NCBI RefSeq assembly: GCF_928381405.1
Contig: NZ_CAKMSB010000002.1
Span: 62,001 to 126,000 of the forward strand
DNA from: Rothia nasisuis
GTDB lineage: Bacteria; Actinomycetota; Actinomycetes; Actinomycetales; Micrococcaceae
Reading direction: 5' to 3'
DNA length: 64,000 nt
Shown here: piece by piece, positions 57,160-64,000 of the stretch
Position numbering within the stretch: the first letter of the stretch is position 1
How the letters are laid out: every line of letters begins with the position of its first letter
Made by a program: the position numbers and the translations under genes
Notes under the pieces: generated by a model
Database searches by the model: none
Seen by the model: only the letters and a program-made list of their open reading frames with translations
What the model was told of the DNA's origin: nothing

Positions 57160-57567
57160 TTAGAACTCCTCAGCGGCGCTGGCCTCAGCCTGGCTACGCG
57201 GTGGAACGGGTGAAGGCCCAGCCGCGTCACCCCTGACAGCCTTGCGAATGCCGTGCGAGAAAGCTGCGACTTTAATGAGGGGTTGCCCAACGGTCGAGGT
57301 GACCAGTGACGAGAGAGCTGACACATTAGCTGAGGCATCTGAGACGTTGGAGGTAATGCTGTCAACCTTCTCAATCTGCGCATTGGTAGAGGTCACTGTC
57401 TTGGTGACTTCGCCGATAAGCGGGGCCGTCTCGTCGTTCAGCGATTTGATGGTGGTCGTGAGTTCGTCAAAGACCCTGCCCAGCTTGATGATGGGTAGAG
57501 CCAACAGGGCAACGAGTACGGCAAAGACCCCTGCGGCAATAAGACCTGCGATGTCTGCTCCACTCAT
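57160..57567 (-). CDS. DUF948 domain protein
   Basis: A 135-residue protein with an N-terminal membrane helix (about 4-27) followed by a helical stretch (about 33-90, FDELTTTIKSLNDETAPLIG) typical of DUF948, whose members resemble methyl-accepting or phasin-like coiled coils. It is probably anchored in the membrane with the coil outside or at the surface. The function is unknown. I chose the ATG at 57567; upstream sequence in frame is unlike the family. It lies between rpsD and the DUF6167-like gene. Confidence 0.82.
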   Translation of the reverse strand: MSGADIAGLIAAGVFAVLVALLALPIIKLGRVFDELTTTIKSLNDETAPLIGEVTKTVTSTNAQIEKVDSITSNVSDASANVSALSSLVTSTVGQPLIKVAAFSHGIRKAVRGDAAGPSPVPPRSQAEASAAEEF

Positions 57568-57799
57568 GGGGCACCTGCTTTCTGGTAGGCATCGTCTACC
57601 CTTAAGAACACGATTTGGTAACAATCTTACTTGACGTATGGGGATGCACGGAATTTTTTGCACATTTTGCCCGGTCGAACCTATCACATCTGAGCCTGTC
57701 ACTGCGTTTACCTAACCCAGCCGCACCGGTAGTCTGTGCCCCCATCTTCTTGCGGTGGCACAGCAAAAATGACACCGACTGAGGAGAGCCTTAAAGGGG

Positions 57800-57842
57800 C
57801 CAGCCCGCACCTTCTCCCCGGAACAGGGTGGGTGCGGGCTGG
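57800..57842 (-). terminator. rpsD terminator
   Basis: ccagcccgcacc (57800-57811) pairs with 57831-57842 across a 19-base loop, just after the rpsD stop. No long T-run follows. Confidence 0.75.
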
Positions 57843-57858
57843 CTAATGCTCGGCGTGA

Positions 57859-58491
57859 TTAGGCCAGGCGTGAGTAGTATTCAACCACGAGCTGCTCTTC
57901 GCAAGTGACGGGAATTTCTTCACGCTTGGGCGCGCGCTCAAGCTTAGCGTGGAGCTTCTCAATCTCTACATTCAGGTAAGCGGGGGTGTCGGGCAGGACG
58001 TCCTGGTGCGCACCGGTGGCTGCAACCTGGAAGGGCGCCATCTTCTCGCTCTTGGGGTGAACGTGGATGAGCTGGCCGGGCTTGACGCGGAAGGAGGGGC
58101 GGTCAACGCGGATGCCGTCTACCATGATGTGGCGGTGAACGACGAGCTGACGAGCCTGCGCGATGGTGCGAGCGAAACCTGAGCGCAAGACGAGGGCGTC
58201 CAGGCGGGTTTCGAGAATCTCGACCAGGTTCTTACCGGTCTGGCCTTCGATGCGCTTAGCTTCGAGGTAGGCGCGGCGCATCTGTGCTTCACGGATGTTG
58301 TACTGTGCGCGCAGACGCTGCTTTTCACGCAGCTGAACAGCGTAGTTTGAGTCTGCCTTCTTGCGGCTACGGCCGTGCTGGCCGGGGCCGTAGGGACGGC
58401 GCTCGAGGTACTTTTCAGCCTTGGGGGTCAGCGCGATGCCGAGGGCACGTGACTGACGCACGGTACGGCGGGTACGGTTGTGGTTTGCCAC
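57859..58491 (-). CDS. rpsD: 30S ribosomal protein S4
   Basis: S4 nucleates assembly of the 30S body by binding 16S rRNA. The 210-residue basic protein has the S4 RNA-binding domain (RLDALVLRSGFARTIAQARQ and VHRHIMVDG, about 90-150). The GTG start has AAGGAA eight bases upstream. It stands apart from the S10/alpha operons, as usual in actinobacteria where rpsD is sometimes separate. The N-terminus has no CxxC zinc motif, so it is the zinc-free type. Confidence 0.97.
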   Translation of the reverse strand: MANHNRTRRTVRQSRALGIALTPKAEKYLERRPYGPGQHGRSRKKADSNYAVQLREKQRLRAQYNIREAQMRRAYLEAKRIEGQTGKNLVEILETRLDALVLRSGFARTIAQARQLVVHRHIMVDGIRVDRPSFRVKPGQLIHVHPKSEKMAPFQVAATGAHQDVLPDTPAYLNVEIEKLHAKLERAPKREEIPVTCEEQLVVEYYSRLA

Positions 58492-58849
58492 AGTTCGTAT
58501 TCCTTTTCTTTAGCGGTTGGCACGGCTCGTAACGCATAAACGGTGGTGTGCTGAGCTTTCCTCTCACGCGCGGTGAGGGGTGCCATTCTTCTGGTGGTCT
58601 GGCCTCCGTATGTGCCACCCACGGATTTGGGTGGTGGAGAGTATAGAGCAGCCGCACTCTTGGTACTACGAGCTACCCGGTGATCGATTGCCCTTTCCCT
58701 GCCCCAGGTCAGAACGCACGGGCACAGGCGGGTCACTGCGTTTTGGGTAGTCTGCCAGCCAAGTTAATAGTGTACAGCCCCGAGCACGTGAAGTCTGTAG
58801 CGAATATGGCGGCTTGATGTGGGTTTGTGCACATCAGGAATCTGCTGCT
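58492..58849 (-). promoter_or_regulatory. Non-coding rpsD leader region with promoter and two hairpins
   Basis: No gene is seen in these 358 bases. On the minus strand a near-consensus TATACT (58640-58645) would start transcription at about 58633. At that point lies a hairpin of CCACCCA and TGGGTGG (58615-58634). A second, CCCCTCACCGCGCGTGAGAGG (58559-58580), follows. The leader is about 140 bases long, which is long for this genome and could allow S4 autoregulation. The rest, up to rarA at 58850, shows no clear signal. Confidence 0.45.
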
Positions 58850-60253
58850 CTAGTGCGTCCTGGTATGTAGCAGGGACTTTATGCGGGCAAGGCGCTCCCC
58901 TAATTCCCGCTCCCCACCGAAGGCTGTGGGTTGAAAGTAGGTCTTACCCACCAGTCCCTCAGGTGCGTATACCTGCTGGGCCACCCCGTTCTTTTCATGG
59001 TGAGGGTAAACATAGCCCTTGCCGTGCCCCAAGCCACTCGCACCTGGGTAGTGAGCATCACGCAGATGTAGGGGAACCGGCCCTGCCAAACCTGCACGGA
59101 CGTCCGCCAGGGCTCCATCAATAGCCTTGTACACGGCATTAGATTTTGGTGCCGTGGCGAGGTGCACCGTCGCCTGCGCCAGATTAAGCCGGGCCTCCGG
59201 TAGGCCCACCAGCTGCACTGCCTGCGCAGCATTTACCGCAGCTGTCAGAGCGGTGGGGTCGGCCATACCGATATCCTCACTAGCATGTACAACTAGGCGG
59301 CGGGCAATAAACCGTGGATCCTCCCCCGCTTCGATCATGCGCGCCAGGTAATGCAAGGCCGCATCGACATCAGAACCACGAATTGACTTGATAAAGGCAC
59401 TGATAACGTCATAGTGTTGATCGCCCTTCTTGTCGTAGCGAACCACCGACTGGGTCAGCGCCTGCTGGGCGTGTTCCTGTGTGACGGTCACCGGGTGCTC
59501 AGCGGAAAAGACGGTACCGGCACCTGTGGCCTCTCCAAAAGCCACAGCTGCAGCCGCCTCCAAAGACGTGAGAGCCTTGCGGGCATCTCCCGCAGCTAGC
59601 TTCACCAGGTGCTCCTGAGCGTCGGCTTCTAGTTTTACCTGACCGGCCAGACCTCGTGAATCAGTAACCGCCCTGTCAAGTAGTTCTTCAATATCGGCAT
59701 CGGTCAGCCCCTGGAGTGTGAGCAGAATCGAGCGTGACAGTAACGGAGAGATTACGGAAAAGGAGGGATTCTCGGTTGTTGCTGCCACCAAAACCACCCA
59801 CCGGTTCTCGACCCCCGGCAAAAGGGCATCCTGCTGGGCCTTGGTAAACCGGTGAATCTCATCAAGAAACAGCACCGTGGTCAGTCCGCGAAAGTCGCGA
59901 TCTTCAAGGGCCTGTTCCATGACCGCACGAACGTCCTTGACCCCGGCTGTGATGGCTGAAAGCTCCACGAACTTCCGCCCCGTACCCTGAGCAATCACGT
60001 TCGCAAGGGTGGTTTTGCCTGTTCCAGGAGGGCCCCAGAGAATCACCGAACTCGGCCCGGCAGGGCCACCGCCCTCACCTGCTAACACACGTAGCGGTGA
60101 TCCCAGACCCAGCAGGTGTTTCTGCCCCACCACCTCGTCCAAAGACCGCGGCCGCATACGTACTGCAAGAGGGGCACGTTCCCGGGTGCGCTTGATGTGA
60201 TGAGATTCCTGCTCAGGCTGGCTGTCATCAAAGAAGAAAAGTGAGGGTTCCAT
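58850..60253 (-). CDS. rarA: Replication-associated recombination protein RarA
   Basis: RarA (MgsA) is an AAA+ ATPase that acts at stalled replication forks. The 467-residue protein has Walker [17 protein letters not shown], Walker B FLDEIHRF, and the C-terminal MgsA domain with [25 protein letters not shown] and [17 protein letters not shown] lies just before the ATG. It is downstream of dtd by about 30 bases. Confidence 0.94.
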   Translation of the reverse strand: MEPSLFFFDDSQPEQESHHIKRTRERAPLAVRMRPRSLDEVVGQKHLLGLGSPLRVLAGEGGGPAGPSSVILWGPPGTGKTTLANVIAQGTGRKFVELSAITAGVKDVRAVMEQALEDRDFRGLTTVLFLDEIHRFTKAQQDALLPGVENRWVVLVAATTENPSFSVISPLLSRSILLTLQGLTDADIEELLDRAVTDSRGLAGQVKLEADAQEHLVKLAAGDARKALTSLEAAAAVAFGEATGAGTVFSAEHPVTVTQEHAQQALTQSVVRYDKKGDQHYDVISAFIKSIRGSDVDAALHYLARMIEAGEDPRFIARRLVVHASEDIGMADPTALTAAVNAAQAVQLVGLPEARLNLAQATVHLATAPKSNAVYKAIDGALADVRAGLAGPVPLHLRDAHYPGASGLGHGKGYVYPHHEKNGVAQQVYAPEGLVGKTYFQPTAFGGERELGERLARIKSLLHTRTH

Positions 60254-60285
60254 GGCGACCTCTCAGGTGTCGGTAGGTAGTGGGG

Positions 60286-60720
60286 CTAGAGGGCGTCGGT
60301 GTCAAGAATCAGAGTCACCGGGCCATCATTGACCAGACTGACCTGCATGTATGCGCCGAACCGGCCAGTTTCGACTCTGACGCCCGCATCTCGCAGGGCC
60401 TGCACATAGTCGTTAAAGAGTGGTTCGCTCACCGGTCCGGGAGCTGCCGCAGACCAGGACGGACGCCGCCCCTTCTTCGCATCTCCATAGAGGGTAAATT
60501 GGCTGACGGCCAGCACGGGGGCAGCGGCGTCCACCACAGACCGTTCCCCCTCCAGCAGGCGCAGGTTGGCTGTTTTCTCAGCCAGTTTAGTCACTTGAGC
60601 GGGGCCGTCCTCGTGGGTTATGCCGACCAGGACCAGCAGGCCGGGCCGGTCAATTGCCCCTACCGTTTGGCCCTCTACGGTAACGGTTGCTGAGGTAACC
60701 CGTTGAAGAACTGCGCGCAT
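60286..60720 (-). CDS. dtd: D-aminoacyl-tRNA deacylase
   Basis: Dtd hydrolyses D-aminoacyl-tRNA and Gly-tRNA-Ala, protecting translation. The 144-residue length is usual. The two active-site motifs are SQFTLYGDAKKGRRPSW (about 79-95) and the VNDGPVT cross-subunit Gly-Pro motif near residue 130. GGAG lies upstream of the ATG. It is placed between the aspS terminator repeat and rarA. Confidence 0.94.
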   Translation of the reverse strand: MRAVLQRVTSATVTVEGQTVGAIDRPGLLVLVGITHEDGPAQVTKLAEKTANLRLLEGERSVVDAAAPVLAVSQFTLYGDAKKGRRPSWSAAAPGPVSEPLFNDYVQALRDAGVRVETGRFGAYMQVSLVNDGPVTLILDTDAL

Positions 60721-60786
60721 GGGTGCTCCTATATATGTAGGGGGCTGACGGTTCTAGCCTATCAACTGCCCTAGAAAAGACCAGAA

Positions 60787-60839
60787 AAACCAGAAATACC
60801 CACCTAGTTCGTGGGTATTTCTGGTTTAGATGGTACCTA
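60787..60839 (-). repeat. Palindromic terminator-like repeat after aspS (copy 2)
   Basis: A 17-bp perfect stem (60787-60803 with 60811-60827) and seven-base loop contain CCCAC and GTGGG around ctagttc, close to copy 1 at 47023-47087. On the aspS side it keeps TAGGTACCATCTAA (minus strand of 60826-60839) exactly, while the other outer arm is degraded. It lies about 15 bases beyond the aspS stop and is followed by T-rich sequence. Confidence 0.75.
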
Positions 60840-60853
60840 CCGGGAAGGGATGC

Positions 60854-62626
60854 TTACTTCTCGCCGTCCTTCTTGGGCTTGAAGTCCACACCGGCTTCCT
60901 TACGCTGCTGGGCAGTGATGGGGGCAGGGGCCGCAGTCAGCGGATCGTAGCCACCACCGGTCTTGGGGAAGGCAATGACGTCACGGATGGAGTCGGTGCC
61001 GCCGATCAGCTGCAGAACACGGTCCCAGCCGAAGGCGATACCGCCCATAGGGGGCGCACCGAAGCTGAAAGCCTCCAGTAAGAAGCCGAACTTCTCCTGG
61101 GCCTCTTCTTCGGTAATACCCATGACCTTGAAGACTCGTTCCTGTACGTCGCGCTGGTGGATACGAATTGAACCGCCACCAATTTCGTTACCGTTGCAGA
61201 CAATATCGTAGGCGTAGGCCAGGGCCTCGCCGGGGTTCTTGTCGAAGGAATCCAGGAAGTCAGGCTTGGGCGAGGTGAAGGCGTGGTGCACGGCCGTCCA
61301 AGCGGAGTGGCCCAGGGCGACGTCGCCGGAGGCGGTCGCGTCAGCGGCAGACTCAAACATGGGGGCGTCCACAACCCAGACGAAGGACCAGTCGCCGTCC
61401 TTAATCAGACCGGTGCGGTGACCAATCTCAACGCGGGCTGCACCCAGCAGGGCGCGGGAGGCCTTGGCTTCACCGGCTGCAAAGAAGATGCAGTCGCCGG
61501 GCTTGGCGCCAGTAGCTGCCGCCAGGCCCTCGCGTTCAGCGTCGGTGATGTTCTTAGCAACGGGGCCGGTCAGCTCACCGTCCTCCTGAATCAGCACGTA
61601 GGCTAGACCCTTAGCGCCTCGTTGCTTGGCCCATTCTTGCCAGGCATCCAGGGTGCGGCGGGCCTGGGATGCACCGCCGGGCATCACAACAGCACCCACA
61701 TAGGGAGCCTTGAATACGCGGAAGGTGGTGTCTTTAAAGTAGTCGGTCAGCTCGGTGAGCTCCAGATCGAAGCGCAGGTCGGGTTTGTCCGAACCGTACT
61801 TCTCCATGGCCTCCCTGTATGTAATGCGTTCAATGGGGCGGGGAACCTTAACATCAATTAGAGCCCACACGGCCTCAACGATCCGCTCTCCAAGGTCGAT
61901 GATGTCTTCCTGATCAACGAAAGAGGCCTCGATGTCGAGCTGGGTGAACTCGGGCTGACGGTCGGCACGGAAGTCCTCGTCGCGGTAGCAACGAGCAAGC
62001 TGGTAGTATTTCTCAATGCCGCCCACCTGTAGCAACTGCTTGAAGAGCTGGGGGGATTGGGGCAGAGCGTACCAGGAGCCAGGTGCCAGGCGTGCGGGAA
62101 CCAGGAAGTCCCGAGCACCTTCGGGGGTAGAGCGGGTGAGAGTAGGAGTTTCAACTTCTGTAAAGCTCTGGCTGTGCAGCACCTCGCGGGCAGCCCGGTT
62201 AGCCTCGGAGCGCAGGCGCATCAGGCGGGCCGGTTCTGGGCGGCGCAAATCCAGGTAGCGGTATTTGAGGCGGGCTTCTTCACCGACTTCAACATGCTCA
62301 TCAATTTGGAAGGGTAGGGGCACTGAGGTATTCAGCACCGTGGTTTCCTTGACCATAACCTCAACCTCACCGGTGGTTAGATTGGGGTTTTCGTTGCCCT
62401 CGGGGCGGCGAGTGACCTCACCAACAACCTGCAATACGTACTCATTGCGCAGGTGCTCAAAATCAGCTTCGTTATGGAAAACAACCTGGGTGACGCCTTC
62501 GCGGTCACGTAGGTCAACGAAAGCAACGCCACCGTGGTCGCGGCGCCGGGCTACCCAGCCTGCGAGGGTGACAGTTTCTCCGATGTTTTTGGCGGTGAGT
62601 TCACCAAGGGTATGAGTGCGTAGCAC
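60854..62626 (-). CDS. aspS: Aspartyl-tRNA synthetase
   Basis: AspRS charges tRNA-Asp, and in many actinobacteria also tRNA-Asn. The 590-residue bacterial-type class IIb enzyme has the OB-fold anticodon domain ([20 protein letters not shown], about 21-40), [17 protein letters not shown] (motif 2), the bacterial GAD insertion and [15 protein letters not shown] (motif 3, near 530). The GTG start has AAAGGAAAC upstream. It lies about 140 bases after hisS. Whether it is discriminating cannot be told by eye. Confidence 0.96.
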   Translation of the reverse strand: MLRTHTLGELTAKNIGETVTLAGWVARRRDHGGVAFVDLRDREGVTQVVFHNEADFEHLRNEYVLQVVGEVTRRPEGNENPNLTTGEVEVMVKETTVLNTSVPLPFQIDEHVEVGEEARLKYRYLDLRRPEPARLMRLRSEANRAAREVLHSQSFTEVETPTLTRSTPEGARDFLVPARLAPGSWYALPQSPQLFKQLLQVGGIEKYYQLARCYRDEDFRADRQPEFTQLDIEASFVDQEDIIDLGERIVEAVWALIDVKVPRPIERITYREAMEKYGSDKPDLRFDLELTELTDYFKDTTFRVFKAPYVGAVVMPGGASQARRTLDAWQEWAKQRGAKGLAYVLIQEDGELTGPVAKNITDAEREGLAAATGAKPGDCIFFAAGEAKASRALLGAARVEIGHRTGLIKDGDWSFVWVVDAPMFESAADATASGDVALGHSAWTAVHHAFTSPKPDFLDSFDKNPGEALAYAYDIVCNGNEIGGGSIRIHQRDVQERVFKVMGITEEEAQEKFGFLLEAFSFGAPPMGGIAFGWDRVLQLIGGTDSIRDVIAFPKTGGGYDPLTAAPAPITAQQRKEAGVDFKPKKDGEK

Positions 62627-62770
62627 TGGTTTCCTTTCGATGGGGCACGGTGCCCGCTAGGCACCGTCAGTCAATCTGTTCCCGATTTTACCCTGCGCCG
62701 GGGGCAGTATCGCGGGAGGGACTCTGTGAATTAGAGGGCAGAGCGCCGGTGCGACCACCCGCAAGTCAGG

Positions 62771-64000
62771 CTAGTTAACGCCAGTAGGTAGCACACGCAC
62801 GTGCAAATCTTCTGCCGGTGGCTCCCAGTTGGCAGGATTAGCGGCCACCTGTTCGCCGGAGCGGATGTCTTTGACTTCATGGGCCATCTTGCCTCCCTCA
62901 CCCGCCGAGGTGAACCAGACAAAGGGGATTCCCCGTTTTTCGGCGTACTTAATCTGCTTGCCAAACTTGGTGGCGGTTGCTGATACCTCGCAGGCAATAC
63001 CGCGGGCGCGCAGGGCGTCGGCAACGTCCTGGGCGCCGGACCAGGCCTCGTCGTTGGTCAGGGCAATCAGGACGGCGGTGGGCACCTTGCGGGTTGCCTC
63101 GGCAAACCTCTGGGAAAGGATGCGGGCCACCAGACGAGTCACACCTATGGAGAGGCCCACACCGGGGTAGGTTTTCTTACCGTTGGAGGCCAACGACTCG
63201 TAGCGGCCACCGGAGCAGATAGAACCCAGCTGCTCGTGCCCCACCAGCACGGTTTCATACACGGTGCCGGTGTAGTAGTCGAGACCGCGAGCAATAGAAA
63301 GGTCTGCAACAACCTTGCCGGGGGCCCGCTTGGCAGCTTCACCGATGACCTCGGTCAGTTCGTTTAAGCCTTCATCGAGCAGTTCGTGGGTGACGCCCAG
63401 GGCACGCACCTGGTCGGCAAAAGAAACATCTTCAGCGCGGATAGATGCCAGGGCTAGGGCAGCAGCAGCCTGCTCATCGGTAGCGCCAACTTCATCTTTC
63501 AGAAGCTGGGCGACAGCGTCTGCCCCAATCTTCTCAAGCTTGTCGATGTTGCGCAGAACCCCCGCAGTGTCACTCAGGCCCAGACCCAGGTAGAACCCCT
63601 CAGAGAGCTTGCGGTTATTGACGCGCAGTTTGAAATCAGGGATGGGCAGCTGGGAGAGCGCATCAACCATGACAAGAGCCAGCTCCACATCGTAGCGGAA
63701 GGGCAGGGAGCCGTCGCCGACCACGTCCACGTCAGCCTGGGTGAACTCTCGGGCTCGACCCTCCTGGGGGCGCTCCCCGCGCCAGACTTTCTGAACCTGG
63801 TAGCGCATAAAGGGAAAAGAAAGATAGCCTGCGTTCTCTACCACATAGCGGGCAAAGGGCACGGTGAGATCAAAATGCAGAGCCAGTTTTTCTTTCGAAC
63901 CGCCACGGCCCTCATTGGTATCATCCATCAGTCGCGAAACAGCGTAAACCTCTTTATCAATCTCGCCTTTGCGGAGTAGCTGCTCAATGGTCTCTACCGA
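62771..64000 (-). CDS. hisS: Histidyl-tRNA synthetase, C-terminal part (continues past the right edge)
   Basis: HisRS charges tRNA-His. The open frame runs to base 64000 with no start in the window, so only the last 409 residues are seen. Motif 2 (RYQVQKVWRGERPQEGRARE), the HisA motif GLDYYTGTVYE, motif 3 (GVGLSIGVTRL) and the C-terminal anticodon-binding domain are present. The order hisS-aspS is conserved in Gram-positives. An ATG at 63928 is internal to the protein, as 24 upstream codons read on in frame with synthetase sequence. Confidence 0.95.
   Translation of the reverse strand, partial: SVETIEQLLRKGEIDKEVYAVSRLMDDTNEGRGGSKEKLALHFDLTVPFARYVVENAGYLSFPFMRYQVQKVWRGERPQEGRAREFTQADVDVVGDGSLPFRYDVELALVMVDALSQLPIPDFKLRVNNRKLSEGFYLGLGLSDTAGVLRNIDKLEKIGADAVAQLLKDEVGATDEQAAAALALASIRAEDVSFADQVRALGVTHELLDEGLNELTEVIGEAAKRAPGKVVADLSIARGLDYYTGTVYETVLVGHEQLGSICSGGRYESLASNGKKTYPGVGLSIGVTRLVARILSQRFAEATRKVPTAVLIALTNDEAWSGAQDVADALRARGIACEVSATATKFGKQIKYAEKRGIPFVWFTSAGEGGKMAHEVKDIRSGEQVAANPANWEPPAEDLHVRVLPTGVN

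Overview
This window is a housekeeping stretch from a high-GC Gram-positive chromosome. Gene content and order fit the actinobacterial family Micrococcaceae, and Rothia or a close relative is my best guess. The evidence is a long-form (type 2) LeuA, an actinobacterial integration host factor (mihF), a PriA without a Walker A motif, DUF3043, DUF3097 and DUF948 proteins, and the order rpsD-DUF948-DUF6167-alaS-ruvX-mltG-aroE-aroC-aroK-aroB-efp-nusB-pyrR-pyrB-pyrC-carA-carB-pyrF-mihF-gmk-rpoZ-coaBC-metK-priA. GC looks to be in the mid to upper fifties per cent by eye, lower than in Kocuria, Micrococcus or Arthrobacter. Species is an inference. I found no tRNA, rRNA, CRISPR array, prophage or intact insertion sequence.

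Layout. Positions 1-3.7 kb hold the start of an M20 dipeptidase, a DUF3043 membrane protein, pyrD, uppS and recO. At 4.0-7.4 kb are leuA, with a possible leader peptide, and a LytR-CpsA-Psr wall-polymer ligase. At 7.5-14.8 kb is the conserved hrcA-dnaJ-rsmE-phoH-ybeY-CNNM-era series, read right to left and headed by a CIRCE operator. At 14.9-20.9 kb are DUF3097, DUF4870, hemW, lepA, a PemK/MazF-fold protein and rpsT. At 21-26.7 kb are holA, a comEA-comEC locus in which ComEC is split into a membrane gene and a separate nuclease-domain gene, and a degV gene. leuS follows, then two rightward genes (hydrolase and glycosyltransferase, 29.5-31.5 kb) at what looks like the joint of two conserved blocks. 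From 31.6 kb to the right edge almost everything reads leftward: priA, metK, coaBC, rpoZ, gmk, mihF, the pyrimidine operon (pyrR to pyrF), nusB-efp, the shikimate cluster, mltG, ruvX, alaS, two small envelope-type proteins, rpsD, rarA, dtd, aspS and a truncated hisS.

How the genes work together. pyrR-pyrB-pyrC-bPH-carA-carB-pyrF, with the distant pyrD, covers most of de novo UMP synthesis. A PyrR RNA-binding hairpin sits directly against the pyrR ribosome binding site. aroE, aroC, aroK and aroB supply four shikimate-pathway steps. Four aminoacyl-tRNA synthetases (leuS, alaS, aspS, hisS) and the proofreading enzyme dtd are dispersed through the window.

I found no new multi-gene defence or biosynthetic system. 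The points most worth checking are regulatory or structural: two DnaA-box sequences upstream of the competence gene comEA; a split ComEC; a recurring TAnnnT motif 6-7 bases before start codons, suggesting widespread leaderless transcripts; a palindromic terminator-like repeat with a conserved TAGGTACCATCTAA end present twice; a separate palindromic element bounded by GAGGCTTATTCAAAAG; and an Era GTPase with a charged insertion between G4 and G5.
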